A DNA stretch of 64,000 bases from VXNE01 sp965116625 (GCA_965116625.1 OZ220717.1:744001-808000); one strand, 5' to 3'; shown: positions 24,386 to 32,518, counted from the first letter of the stretch. Translations and numbers: made by a program. Notes: generated by a model not told the origin, from the letters alone.

Positions 24386-26107
24386 TTAGCCTGTCCCGGC
24401 GGGCTGGTCGAAGGTGACGTTGACCCCTCTTTCCTCGAGCGCGGGAATGTGCTCGTCCAGCGATGCGTCGCTCAACGGATTCCGCCGGAGATCCAACTTG
24501 TCGTCCTCCCCCAACCCGGTGTTTTCCACAAGCGGCGACAGCTCCGATACGTCGTTGTCGCGCAGGGAAAGCACTCTCAGCGCGATCAGGCCTGTCAGCG
24601 GCGAAAGGTCGGAAACAGCGTTGTTGTCAAGGTCCAGGTGCTCCAAGACCGCCAGGTCGGAGAGCGGCGAAATGTCGGCCGTGTCAGTGCGGGAAAGGTC
24701 CAGGTATTCCAAAGCCGTCAGACCCGACAGCGACGTCACATCGGACAGGGGGTTATGGTCGAGTTCCAGATGCTCCAACCCTGTCGAGGCCGCCAATGGC
24801 GTCACATCGGATACGGAGTTGTAGCTAACGGTGAGATGCTTCAGCGCCGTCAATCCAGACAACGGCGTCACATCGGACACGGAGTTCCGGTCAAGACTCA
24901 AGTTCGTCAGCGCCGTCAGGCCGGACAGTGGCGAAAGGTCCGATAGGTCGTTTTCGGAAAGATACAAGGTGGCCAGTGCCGTCGATCCACTTAGTGGGGA
25001 CAGATCCGAGATTTCATTGTCCGAAATGGAGAGGAACGTCAGCCTCGTCAGGCCCCTCAGCGGCGTCAGGTCTTCTACGTCGTTTATCAGGAGATACAAG
25101 GTGGTCAGCGCCGTCAATCCCGACAGGGGAGACAGATCTGATATCGCATTGTTCGAAATGGAGAGCAACTTCAGCGTCGTCAGGCCCGTCAGCGGTGTCA
25201 GGTCCGTGATGTTGTTGCTTCCTGCGCCCAGAGTCTCCAGAGCCAACAATCCCGTTAGCGGTGCCAGGTCCGCGATGTCATTCGCGCTAAGTTCCAGGAC
25301 GGTCAATGCGGTCAGGCCCGTCAGCGGGCCAAGGTCCTCTACGGCGTTGTCCGACATGTAGAGTTCCTCCAGGGCGGTCAGGTCGGACAGCGCCGTCAGG
25401 TCCGATATCTCGTTCTCTGACAAGGACAGGCAAGTCAGCGCCGTCAAGCCAGCCAGCGGCCCCAGGTCCAGCACTTCGTTATGCGATAGACGAAGTTCCT
25501 CCAATGCTGTCAGGTTCGATAGCGGGGAGATGTCCTGGATGCTGTTGTTGGACAGCTCCACGTGAGTCAACTCCGTCAGGCCCGTTAGCGGCGTCAGGTC
25601 CGATACCTGATTGAAGGCAAGACGCAGATCCTCCAGCGAGGTCAGGCCCGTCACCGGGCCGAGATCCTCCACGCCATTGTGTGACAGGTAGAGTTCCTCC
25701 AGTGCGGTCAGGTCCGACAGCGGCGACAGGTCCGATATGTCATTCCGCGACAGGTCCAGCCTTCTCAACCGACTAGCCGACTCAAGGCCCCGTAAGTCCT
25801 CTATCTCCCGACTCCGGGACGCGAAATTGGTGATGGTCTCCATCTCGTCCACGTAGATGGTCGCGCCGGACTCCTTCTCGAGGCGGGCTTCAATGGCGGC
25901 GCGCAGATTGGCGTCCGGGATCGTCACCACAACGCGGGGCAGCGGCGCTGGTTCCGGTGGCAGCACCAGCTTTCCCCCAGGCTCGCCGCCGCCACAAGCC
26001 GCCAGTACCAGGCAACCCACCACCGGCAATAGCGCCCGACCAAGGGATGCGCCAACCCGTGCCCGTTGCGTCCAGCGCCTTCGATCCGCCGAGTCGCACC
26101 TCGTCAT
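24386..26107 (-). CDS. Leucine-rich-repeat lipoprotein (internalin-type repeats)
   Basis: A 573-residue surface lipoprotein. The signal peptide ends in a LAAC lipobox near residue 37. A short domain (IPDANLRAAIEARLEKESG) of the kind that caps internalin-like proteins follows, then about 19 tandem 22-residue leucine-rich repeats of the form TALxxLxLSxNxISDLSPLSGL, forming a curved binding scaffold; at DNA level these are 66-bp repeats over roughly 24.5-25.8 kb. The start is the second of two adjacent ATGs, with GGGAG four bases before it; the longer opening to 26566 overlaps an ABC gene and is a shadow. It is convergent with the haloperoxidase fusion. The ligand is unknown. Confidence 0.85.
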   Translation of the reverse strand: MTRCDSADRRRWTQRARVGASLGRALLPVVGCLVLAACGGGEPGGKLVLPPEPAPLPRVVVTIPDANLRAAIEARLEKESGATIYVDEMETITNFASRSREIEDLRGLESASRLRRLDLSRNDISDLSPLSDLTALEELYLSHNGVEDLGPVTGLTSLEDLRLAFNQVSDLTPLTGLTELTHVELSNNSIQDISPLSNLTALEELRLSHNEVLDLGPLAGLTALTCLSLSENEISDLTALSDLTALEELYMSDNAVEDLGPLTGLTALTVLELSANDIADLAPLTGLLALETLGAGSNNITDLTPLTGLTTLKLLSISNNAISDLSPLSGLTALTTLYLLINDVEDLTPLRGLTRLTFLSISDNEISDLSPLSGSTALATLYLSENDLSDLSPLSGLTALTNLSLDRNSVSDVTPLSGLTALKHLTVSYNSVSDVTPLAASTGLEHLELDHNPLSDVTSLSGLTALEYLDLSRTDTADISPLSDLAVLEHLDLDNNAVSDLSPLTGLIALRVLSLRDNDVSELSPLVENTGLGEDDKLDLRRNPLSDASLDEHIPALEERGVNVTFDQPAGTG

Positions 26108-26261
26108 CATGCTCCCATCCGAATATCTGGGCTGCCCACGCGATCTTGCGACCCGGGCGTCTCCCTCGCCGCTTGCCCTTCCCTCCGGTACCACTATACA
26201 TTCTGTCGCTGACGCCCCGGCGGATGCGCCAGCATCTGGCCCCAACGGAAACTTGGACCTC

Positions 26262-27203
26262 ATGGCTGACAACGTACTCGAAATCCGCGACCTGGCCGTC
26301 GAGTTCAAGACGGACATCGGCGTGACCCATGCCTTGCGCGAGGTCGGTTTCGACGTGCCGAGGGGCGAGGTCACGGCCATCGTGGGCGAATCGGGTTCCG
26401 GGAAGTCCGTGACCGCCAACTGCATCATGCGGCTCATCCAGCCGCCGGGAGAGATCACCAGCGGGCGAATCGACTTCTCGCCCACGAGCACTGAACCCTT
26501 CGACATCGTGTCGCTGAAAACTAAGGACCCGCGCCTGCTGGACCTTCGGGGCGGCCTCATCAGCATGGTGTTCCAGGAGCCGATGACCGCCCTGTCTCCC
26601 GTCTACACGGTGGGGAACCAGGTCGCCGAGGCGATTCTCTGCCATCGTAAGGTCTCGAAGCAGCAGGCCTGGGCGGAGGCGGCGGACATGCTCGAGCGGG
26701 TCGGGATCGACGATGTGCCCCGGCGCATACGCCAGTACCCCTTCGAGTTCTCGGGCGGAATGCGGCAACGGGTCGTCATCGCGATGGCCCTCGTCTGCCA
26801 GCCGGAACTGCTGATCTGCGACGAGCCGACGACTGCCCTCGACGTCACCATACAGGCGGAGATCCTGACGTTGATCCGCAGCCTGCAGCGCGACCTCGAG
26901 AACACCGTGCTCTTCATCACCCATGACCTCGGCGTCGTGGCCCAGTTGGCCGACCAGGTCGTGGTCATGTACGGGGGACGCGTGCTGGAAATCGGCAGTG
27001 TCCGCCAGGTGCTGAAGGACCCCGTGCATCCGTATACACGCGGGCTGCTGGCCGCGATTCCCGGTCTGGCGGAGAAGGGTCAGCGGCTCGAGACGATGGC
27101 GAGCGTCCTGGGCGATGCCGACATCATCACGCCCCATCCATTGAGACGGCTGTCCGACGGCCGCCAGGTAAGCCTGGCTCCCGGGCCATCGAGGCGGTCA
27201 TGA
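26262..27203 (+). CDS. Peptide-type ABC transporter ATP-binding protein (DppD/OppD-like)
   Basis: A 313-residue ATPase. Walker A is GESGSGKS near residue 40, the signature motif FSGGMRQRV near residue 163, Walker B LLICDEPTTALD near residue 185, and the H-loop ITHDLG near residue 225. Sequence and length fit the DppD/OppD family that drives di- and oligopeptide import. It ends shortly after HPYTRGLLAAIP without the cysteine-containing CxFxxRC segment usual in these proteins. It overlaps the next ATPase gene by four bases. No permease or binding-protein genes are in the window, so partners must be elsewhere. Confidence 0.88.
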   Translation: MADNVLEIRDLAVEFKTDIGVTHALREVGFDVPRGEVTAIVGESGSGKSVTANCIMRLIQPPGEITSGRIDFSPTSTEPFDIVSLKTKDPRLLDLRGGLISMVFQEPMTALSPVYTVGNQVAEAILCHRKVSKQQAWAEAADMLERVGIDDVPRRIRQYPFEFSGGMRQRVVIAMALVCQPELLICDEPTTALDVTIQAEILTLIRSLQRDLENTVLFITHDLGVVAQLADQVVVMYGGRVLEIGSVRQVLKDPVHPYTRGLLAAIPGLAEKGQRLETMASVLGDADIITPHPLRRLSDGRQVSLAPGPSRRS

Positions 27204-28015
27204 CCGAGCGGCTGCTTGAAGTCCAGGGCGTAAGCAAGGCTTTCGATGGCGTCATGGCCATCGAGGACATCAGCTTTTCGCTCGATGCATCGGAAACCCT
27301 CGGCATCGTGGGCGAATCGGGTTCCGGAAAGACCACCCTGGCACGCTGCATCCTGCGGGCGATCGATCCCGACATCGGAACCGTGCGCTTCAGGGGCGAG
27401 GACGGCTGGCATCCGCTGCACGCCATGACCGATTCCGAGTTGATTCCCCTGCGCCAGGAAATGCAGATGGTGTTCCAGGACCCGTTCTCGTCGCTGAATC
27501 CGCGCATGACGGTGCAGGAGATCCTCGAGGAGCCGCTCATCATCCACAAGATAGGCACCCGGGCATCGCGGCGGGAGGCGGTACTGGACATCCTCGACCG
27601 GGTGCAGATGGAATCGGACTCGCTGACGCGGTATCCGCACGCCTTCTCCGGCGGGCAGCGGCAACGGATCGGCATCGCGCGCGCCCTGATCCTGCGGCCG
27701 AAACTGGTGGTCTGCGACGAGGCCGTCTCCGCGCTGGACGTGTCCGTGCAGGCCCAGATCATCAACCTCCTGGAAGACCTGCAGAAGGAACTCGGGCTCA
27801 CCTATCTCTTCGTCGCCCACGATCTCAGCGTCGTGCGTCATATCTGCGACCGGATACTCGTGATGCACCGGGGCCGCGTCGTCGAGGCGGGGCCCGTCGA
27901 GGAGGTCTTCACCAACCCCCGGCAGGACTACACGCGGCTGCTCCTCTCGGCGATTCCCTCTCCCGATCCCGACGTGCCCCTGCAGCCGCTGGACCGGCAG
28001 TCCCTGGGCTTATAA
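27200..28015 (+). CDS. Peptide-type ABC transporter ATP-binding protein (DppF/OppF-like)
   Basis: A 271-residue second ATPase, translationally coupled to the first (ATGA overlap). It has Walker A GESGSGKTT near residue 38, the DppF-style QMVFQDPFSSLNPRMTV Q-loop block, signature FSGGQRQRIGIARAL and Walker B VVCDEAVSALD. Like its partner it stops soon after DYTRLLLSAIPSP, lacking the usual cysteine-rich tail. The two would form a heterodimeric ATPase for a DppBCDF/OppBCDF-type importer whose membrane subunits are missing here. Confidence 0.88.
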   Translation: MTERLLEVQGVSKAFDGVMAIEDISFSLDASETLGIVGESGSGKTTLARCILRAIDPDIGTVRFRGEDGWHPLHAMTDSELIPLRQEMQMVFQDPFSSLNPRMTVQEILEEPLIIHKIGTRASRREAVLDILDRVQMESDSLTRYPHAFSGGQRQRIGIARALILRPKLVVCDEAVSALDVSVQAQIINLLEDLQKELGLTYLFVAHDLSVVRHICDRILVMHRGRVVEAGPVEEVFTNPRQDYTRLLLSAIPSPDPDVPLQPLDRQSLGL

Positions 28016-28102
28016 CCGGCTCGCTATCGCGAAGTTTTTTTGCCCATTTCGACCACCCGTTGTGGTGTATATTCCCCGATCCGTTTCAGCAGGGAATAGC
28101 GC

Positions 28103-29158
28103 ATGAGCGATGCGCCTGACCTCGAACTCGACACCGCCTGGATGGAGCGGATGGGCGAGTGGGGCACCGCTGCCCAGCCCGGCAAACGGGGTCTCACCCT
28201 GGAGGACATCCGTATCGGCCGGTACGGCGAACTTCCGGAACAGAGTGACAACATGTCCGGGCGGCCACGCGGCGCTGCCGAGCGTCCCGAGGCCTTCCGG
28301 ATAGGCGGCTACACGGTTCGGTCCAAAAGGGAGATCTGGCTCGAGAACGCCACCTTCCTGTACGAGGAAGCCTTGCAGAGACAGTGGAGTTCGGCCACCG
28401 ATATCCCGTGGGAGACCATCGAGCCCCTGCCGGACGATCTCGAAGAGGCCGAGTGCGCGCTGTGTACGTTCTTCAACGAGGTCGAATTTGTCGCCGGCGA
28501 TGTGCCCGCCCGCTGGGTCGCCAACATCTCGCCGGACTTCTTCGAGGCGCGCAACGTTCTGCTTGCCCAGGTACAGGACGAGGCGCGTCACATGGACGTG
28601 TTCCGAAAGCGCGCGCTCGCCAACGGCGGTGGCCTCACGCGAGTCACCGGCGCCACGTCCGGTTTCGTAGGCAGCATCGACCTGTCCCGCGATTTCACGG
28701 AAATGTCCTCCCGCATGCACGTCTCCGGCGAGGGCGCGGTCTTGAGCATGTTCCGCATGGGGGAACTCGTGGGCCAGAATCCCGCCGAGAAGCGCATGTA
28801 CCGGCTCTGCGCCCAGGACGAAGCGCGGCATGTCGCGTTCGGCATCATGCATCTGCGCTATCTGCATGCGACGGCACCGGACCGGCACGAGGAGATCGAG
28901 GCCTACCTAGACGAAGCGGAAAACCTGTCGCTGACGGGCGGCACCAATCCCGCCGGACCCCAGGCCGAAACCAGCGAAGCGCTGGCTATCCTCCTTGGCG
29001 GAGGCAAGCAGCACTACGACGAAGGGTTCCGCATCCTGCTCGCCATCCGCAAGCGCCAGCTCAAGGAATACATGCAGCGCGTGAAGAGCGCCGGTTTCGG
29101 CGAGCGGTTCGAGAACGGCCGCTCCCCCGTGCCCGGACGCATCGCCGCGCTAAGCTGA
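28103..29158 (+). CDS. Ferritin-like diiron protein, putative oxygenase subunit with complete iron ligands
   Basis: A 351-residue protein with a four-helix diiron carboxylate core. The ligand set Glu126, Glu160-x2-His163 (QDEARH), Glu210, Glu240-x2-His243 (QDEARH) is the full four-Glu/two-His pattern of diiron oxygenases and desaturases. I cannot place it in a characterised enzyme; the BoxB/PaaA and toluene monooxygenase families are the nearest type. It is 87 bases behind the ABC genes, with a TATATT hexamer at 28068-28073 as a possible -10, and begins a five-gene run on one strand. The following gene is a clear paralogue missing two iron ligands, so a heteromer of catalytic and non-catalytic chains is likely. 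The reaction is unknown. Confidence 0.75.
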   Translation: MSDAPDLELDTAWMERMGEWGTAAQPGKRGLTLEDIRIGRYGELPEQSDNMSGRPRGAAERPEAFRIGGYTVRSKREIWLENATFLYEEALQRQWSSATDIPWETIEPLPDDLEEAECALCTFFNEVEFVAGDVPARWVANISPDFFEARNVLLAQVQDEARHMDVFRKRALANGGGLTRVTGATSGFVGSIDLSRDFTEMSSRMHVSGEGAVLSMFRMGELVGQNPAEKRMYRLCAQDEARHVAFGIMHLRYLHATAPDRHEEIEAYLDEAENLSLTGGTNPAGPQAETSEALAILLGGGKQHYDEGFRILLAIRKRQLKEYMQRVKSAGFGERFENGRSPVPGRIAALS

Positions 29159-29194
29159 ACGGGGCCTTGCCGGTCCATCGAAGGAGGCCATGGC

Positions 29195-30289
29195 GTGACC
29201 CAGGCATCCCGCGTCAAGAAACTCACCGCTTCGGTCTCGCACATCGAGATCTCGCCACCCCGGCTGCAATGGATGGGGCATTCGAAGCAATGGGGCACGC
29301 GCGTCAGGAAGGGCGAACACGGCTTGCGGCTCGGCGACCTCAACGTCGGCATCTACGGCGAGATACCCCAGCACTGGGAAGACCAGTCCCGGCGCCCGAG
29401 GGGCGCGGCGGACCTTCCCGGGATGCCGCCTTTGCCCTACCACCTGCGCAGCAAACACCAGGTCTGGGCCGACAGCGCGGCCGATCTATACGAAGAGGCG
29501 ATTCAACATCGCTGGATTCCCGCCACCGACATTCCGTGGCGCGAGCTGCCGGCCCTGCCCGACGACGTCGAACGCGCCATGTGCCAGGTTCTGACCGAAC
29601 TCATGCAGGCAGCCAACGCCGAGCTTGAGAGCATCACGTACTGGCAGGAGCAGATGTCCTACGGGTACCACGAGGTCAAGCAGTTCCTCGCCGTCGCCGC
29701 CCTGACCTGCGCGCGTCACATCGATGCGTTCCGCAAGCGGTGCCTCGCGAACGGAGGCGGGCTCGGGCTCGAGAGCCGCGGCCGCATGAACCGGGCCATC
29801 CTGGAAAGCCGCGGGGGCTGGACCGAAGCGGTCGTCTACATCTACCTGCTGCGCGGCTTTTACATCCAGAACCAGTACCGGCTGCTGCTGGCCCACGCCC
29901 ACAATGCCGCCGAGCGGGAGATCTTCGCCAACTGCCTCGCCGACCATGCCCGGCACATGAGCTACGCCCTGGACCACTTGAAGTACGCCATCACCCAACA
30001 GGACGGCCAGGCGGCGATCATGCAGACGCTCCTGTCCCTGGGGGAAAGCACTTTGGCGCGAGACATCCAGGAGCCGGCGCAGCGCTCGGCCCTCGCGATC
30101 GTATTCGGCGGAGGCGTCGAGGGCGGCCGCCAGGAGGGGATGGCAACGTGGCGCGCGATGGTTCGGCAATCGATACACGACTACCTCGACGCGTGCGAGT
30201 GGCTCGGGATAAAGCGGAACATGATCCAGCGCAGGCTGAACGCCCTGCTTCCCCCGGATGAGCAACTTGTACCGCCGGCACGGGACTGA
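29195..30289 (+). CDS. Ferritin-like paralogue with degenerate diiron site, putative non-catalytic subunit
   Basis: A 364-residue protein with a GTG start and an AAGGAGG ribosome binding site seven bases upstream. It aligns with the preceding gene along most of its length (YGEIPQ, RRPRGAADLP, ATDIPW, FRKRCLANGGGL shared or nearly so). At the iron positions Glu135 and Glu211 remain, but the two ExxH motifs read Cys172-x2-His175 (TCARH) and His251-x2-His254 (DHARH). Two of the four glutamates are therefore lost. This resembles the alpha/beta split of bacterial multicomponent monooxygenases, where beta has the fold but no metal. A different metal site is also possible. Confidence 0.72.
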   Translation: MTQASRVKKLTASVSHIEISPPRLQWMGHSKQWGTRVRKGEHGLRLGDLNVGIYGEIPQHWEDQSRRPRGAADLPGMPPLPYHLRSKHQVWADSAADLYEEAIQHRWIPATDIPWRELPALPDDVERAMCQVLTELMQAANAELESITYWQEQMSYGYHEVKQFLAVAALTCARHIDAFRKRCLANGGGLGLESRGRMNRAILESRGGWTEAVVYIYLLRGFYIQNQYRLLLAHAHNAAEREIFANCLADHARHMSYALDHLKYAITQQDGQAAIMQTLLSLGESTLARDIQEPAQRSALAIVFGGGVEGGRQEGMATWRAMVRQSIHDYLDACEWLGIKRNMIQRRLNALLPPDEQLVPPARD

Positions 30290-30295
30290 CCTGCC

Positions 30296-30739
30296 GTGTC
30301 GATCTTTCCCTCCGTCGACTGGTTCAACGCCGTGCGCGAACGGTACAACACGGACCAGACGCTTCATTCCGGCGGCGGAGGCCCCTGCGAGGCAAAGGCG
30401 GCGCTGTGCATCGGCGACCGCGTCTACCTGCTCGAGTTCGAGGGCTTCGAGTGCGCCGAAATCACGGAGATCGCCCGGGACGACATCGACCAGGCGGACT
30501 TCTTTCTCGACATGCCTGTGTCCGAGTGGATCGACATGATCAACAACATCCAGGAGAACGGCGCGGCTGACCTCGACCATACGCTCAGCACGATCGACCT
30601 GGAGCTGGAAGACGGCCTGCCCCGCGCCCCGGGGGACGACCAGTACCGGCGCGACCTGTTCTACCGCTACAACCAGAACTTCCAGGACTTCTTCGATGCC
30701 TCGGCGGGCGTTGCCACCACCATCGGCGCCGTGGACTGA
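30296..30739 (+). CDS. Small protein of diiron operon, copy 1 (SCP2-like pattern, unknown)
   Basis: A 147-residue soluble protein with a GTG start six bases after the degenerate diiron gene. The core GDRVYLLEFEGFECAEITEI followed by ADFFLDMPVSEWIDMI resembles the way SCP2-type lipid carriers are written, but I cannot confirm the family. The C-terminus has an aromatic DLFYRYNQNFQDFFDA helix. The next gene encodes a diverged copy. Invariable adjacency to the diiron pair suggests a substrate-presenting or regulatory subunit; this is inference. Confidence 0.6.
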   Translation: MSIFPSVDWFNAVRERYNTDQTLHSGGGGPCEAKAALCIGDRVYLLEFEGFECAEITEIARDDIDQADFFLDMPVSEWIDMINNIQENGAADLDHTLSTIDLELEDGLPRAPGDDQYRRDLFYRYNQNFQDFFDASAGVATTIGAVD

Positions 30740-30758
30740 CGGCTCGCGAGGTGCCTGC

Positions 30759-31175
30759 TTGCTTTCGCTAAAACGACTGAGGGCCGCACAGTCGGCCGTG
30801 AACGGCTCCAGCGCTTTCCGCACCCTTGGGAGCGTGGACGCCAGGGTCGTCATGGCGTCCGGCAAGTCCGTGTTTCTCGCGACGTTCCGCGCGTTCGGTT
30901 GCGCGGATGTCCGGCGCATCGACGCGGCCGATGCCCGCGACGGCGATTTCACGATTGACATGACGCCGGGCCAATGGCGCGACTATCTCGCCCAACGGGA
31001 ATCGGGAGCCGGAAAGTCGCTCGCCGAACTCGATCTCGAGAGAGGGATCGTCAAGGCCGCCAATCCCCGCAAGAAGCAGGATTTCTTCCGTTACCACCAG
31101 TCCCTGCAGCAGTTTGTCGACGCCCTCGCCGGTATCGCTCCCGCGAGCTTCAGACCGGACAGGCTGACCTACTGA
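30759..31175 (+). CDS. Small protein of diiron operon, copy 2 (paralogue of the preceding gene)
   Basis: A 138-residue protein. I chose a TTG start at 30759 because GAGG (30748-30751) lies seven bases upstream and the longer opening overlaps the previous gene. The segment SVFLATFRAFGCADVRRIDA then DFTIDMTPGQWRDYL aligns with the core of the preceding protein, and KKQDFFRYHQSLQQFVDALAG matches its aromatic C-terminal helix. Two paralogous small chains thus accompany two paralogous large chains. The stop overlaps the next ATG as TGATG. Confidence 0.58.
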   Translation: MLSLKRLRAAQSAVNGSSAFRTLGSVDARVVMASGKSVFLATFRAFGCADVRRIDAADARDGDFTIDMTPGQWRDYLAQRESGAGKSLAELDLERGIVKAANPRKKQDFFRYHQSLQQFVDALAGIAPASFRPDRLTY

Positions 31176-31444
31176 TGCCCCTCTACCCTTACCGCTGCCG
31201 GCGCTGCGGCAAACTGACCGAGCTTCTCTGGTCCGGATTCGAGCCGCCGGAGCAGGTGCCCTGCGCTGCCTGCGAAAGCGAGTCGACCTACCGGGTCATC
31301 GGCGTCAACGCCTACCACCGTTCCGACGCCCAGAAGACGGCACGGCTGGACCCGAAGTACGACAGGCTGGTCGACGCGACCGCCAAATCGGCGGATTCCG
31401 CGAGCGAACGGCACCTGCTGCGCCGGATGAAGCCGTTCGAATAG
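31175..31444 (+). CDS. FmdB-type zinc-ribbon protein
   Basis: An 89-residue protein starting MPLYPYRCRRCGKLTELLW, with two CxxC pairs (CRRC at residues 8-11 and CAAC near residue 31) that form a zinc or iron knuckle as in FmdB/CxxC_CxxC regulatory proteins. The rest is charged and lacks further motifs. It is translationally coupled to the preceding gene, ending the five-gene diiron operon. It might carry electrons in rubredoxin fashion or help metallation; neither can be shown here. Confidence 0.65.
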   Translation: MPLYPYRCRRCGKLTELLWSGFEPPEQVPCAACESESTYRVIGVNAYHRSDAQKTARLDPKYDRLVDATAKSADSASERHLLRRMKPFE

Positions 31445-31769
31445 CTTGCCAGGGCGGAACGACCGGCCTAACCCGCATATCTCACCAAGGGCCGCGATGA
31501 TCGCGCAGGATTTTTTTCGTGTGCGCGTGCTCGGAGCCCTCAGCCGGGGAGCGCGAGGGGGAACCCCTCGCAAGAAAAGAACCGGAAGCATAGCCGTCGC
31601 TTATGGTGCAGCGAGCACGTGCGCGCACACGGAAAAAAGACCAGCGAGGGCGCGGCAGCGCGGTCTGTTACCTGTCCGAACGTCGAAAAATGAAGATACC
31701 TCATTGAAATACAATGACCTTTGCTGATTCGACAAGCGCCTTGGTGAGATATGCGGGCTAAGCCCTCGA
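31445..31769. other. Gene-free convergent spacer with a structured inverted-repeat element
   Basis: Between two converging operons lie 325 bases without a gene. The middle (31511-31638) is a large imperfect inverted repeat. A weak 5-bp hairpin (31493-31505) followed by seven T residues and a small AT-rich hairpin (TCATTG/CAATGA at 31701-31717) may help end transcription from either side. The GC content falls in the right-hand part (31680-31760). Confidence 0.5.
31511..31638. repeat. 128-bp imperfect palindromic element, possible MITE or structured RNA
   Basis: The left end TTTTTTTCGTGTGCGCGTGC (continuing to CTCG) is matched in reverse complement by the right end CGAGCACG-TGCG-CGCACACGG followed by six A residues; a four-base insertion and one extra G are the only disruptions. 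Inside, GCGAGGGG (31553-31560) and CCCCTCGC (31564-31571) form a perfect 8-bp hairpin with a three-base loop. T-run first and A-run last is the reverse of an intrinsic terminator. A miniature inverted-repeat element or a folded RNA fits better. Confidence 0.5.
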
Positions 31770-32171
31770 TCAATCCTCCCGAGGGCCCAGCACCAGGTCC
31801 CGCAACGTCACCATGCCCACGGCGTTGCGGGCGTCATCCACGACCACGGCGCGGGACTGGCCGAGCCGCGCCAGCAGCCGCACGGCGTATCGCACGAGCA
31901 TGCCCGGCGGCAACGTCACGACGGGCTTCGTCATGACCTCGTAGACGCTGACGCGGTCCGGAGCCCGGTTTCGGGCGATCACTTCGCTCGCCACGTCCCC
32001 CACCTCGACCAGCCCTACCTCGTCATCCGCGCCACGCCGGTCGACGACCAGGGAACTTACACGGTGTTCCTTCATCATCTGTATGGCTTCGTCCACCGAT
32101 GCCAGGCCATTGATGTTGTAGAGGTCGGTGACCATGACGTCCTCGACCCTGGCTTCGCGCTCCTCGCTCAT
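31770..32171 (-). CDS. CBS-pair domain protein
   Basis: A 133-residue protein made almost wholly of two CBS motifs: VEDVMVTDLYNINGLASVDE then VSVYEVMTKPVVTLPPGMLV, each followed by an AVVV/SSLVV strand and a GMVTLRDLVL-type end. CBS pairs bind adenosine nucleotides or SAM and gate partner proteins. It is the last gene of a four-gene operon and overlaps the PII-like gene by four bases. With the PII-like protein it would form a double nucleotide sensor for the two membrane proteins encoded upstream. Confidence 0.88.
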   Translation of the reverse strand: MSEEREARVEDVMVTDLYNINGLASVDEAIQMMKEHRVSSLVVDRRGADDEVGLVEVGDVASEVIARNRAPDRVSVYEVMTKPVVTLPPGMLVRYAVRLLARLGQSRAVVVDDARNAVGMVTLRDLVLGPRED

Positions 32172-32518
32172 AGTTCTCCCTCCAGTTCTTCCCGCATTAC
32201 CGACATTTGCGAGGACAGTCCCACCGCGTCCTCGACGGCGATCTGGAAGGCGACGCCGGAACCCGGTTCCTCGTCAAAGTGACCCGCCCCCCGGATCTGC
32301 TCGAGAATGTCCCGCGCGCGCGTTTCGACTACCAGGAACAAGACGACGTTTCCGTGCGCAGTCAGGTCCAGGCCGAAGAACGATCGCTTCGGCGTGATCC
32401 CCTCCCCGCGTGCGCTGGTGACGACCGTAACCCCGGTGGCACCACCCGCGCGCGCGGCCTCGATCACCGCTTCGGTCTTGTCGTCGCTAACCAACGCGAC
32501 GATCAGCTTCATTCTCAT
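32168..32518 (-). CDS. PII-like signalling protein
   Basis: A 116-residue protein with the GlnB/PII ferredoxin-like outline: MKLIVALVSDDKTEAVIEAA at the start, GATGVTVVTSARGEGITPKR leading into the T-loop region, and VAFQIAVEDAVGL near the C-terminus (usually KIFVxxxE in GlnB). The canonical uridylylation tyrosine region is not preserved, so it is PII-like rather than a nitrogen regulator proper. PII proteins bind ATP/ADP and small effectors and control transporters by docking on them. It sits between DUF1538 and CBS genes with four-base overlaps on both sides. Confidence 0.8.
   Translation of the reverse strand: MRMKLIVALVSDDKTEAVIEAARAGGATGVTVVTSARGEGITPKRSFFGLDLTAHGNVVLFLVVETRARDILEQIRGAGHFDEEPGSGVAFQIAVEDAVGLSSQMSVMREELEGEL

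Noticed and set aside
24500..25800. Regular 66-bp tandem repeats, considered as CRISPR or minisatellite
   Set aside because: The period is 22 codons and every unit encodes a leucine-rich repeat in one frame; there are no constant repeat/variable spacer units.
26108..26566. Longer N-terminus for the LRR lipoprotein
   Set aside because: It would run antisense through the start of the DppD-like gene and bury the lipoprotein signal peptide far inside the protein.
28068..28073. TATATT as the promoter of the diiron operon
   Set aside because: The hexamer is good but no -35 hexamer lies at a suitable distance, so I mention it only under the gene.
31493..31517. Intrinsic terminator after the zinc-ribbon gene (CGCGA-TGA-TCGCG then T7)
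   Set aside because: The stem is only five base pairs and the T-run is five bases away from it; too weak to list as a terminator.
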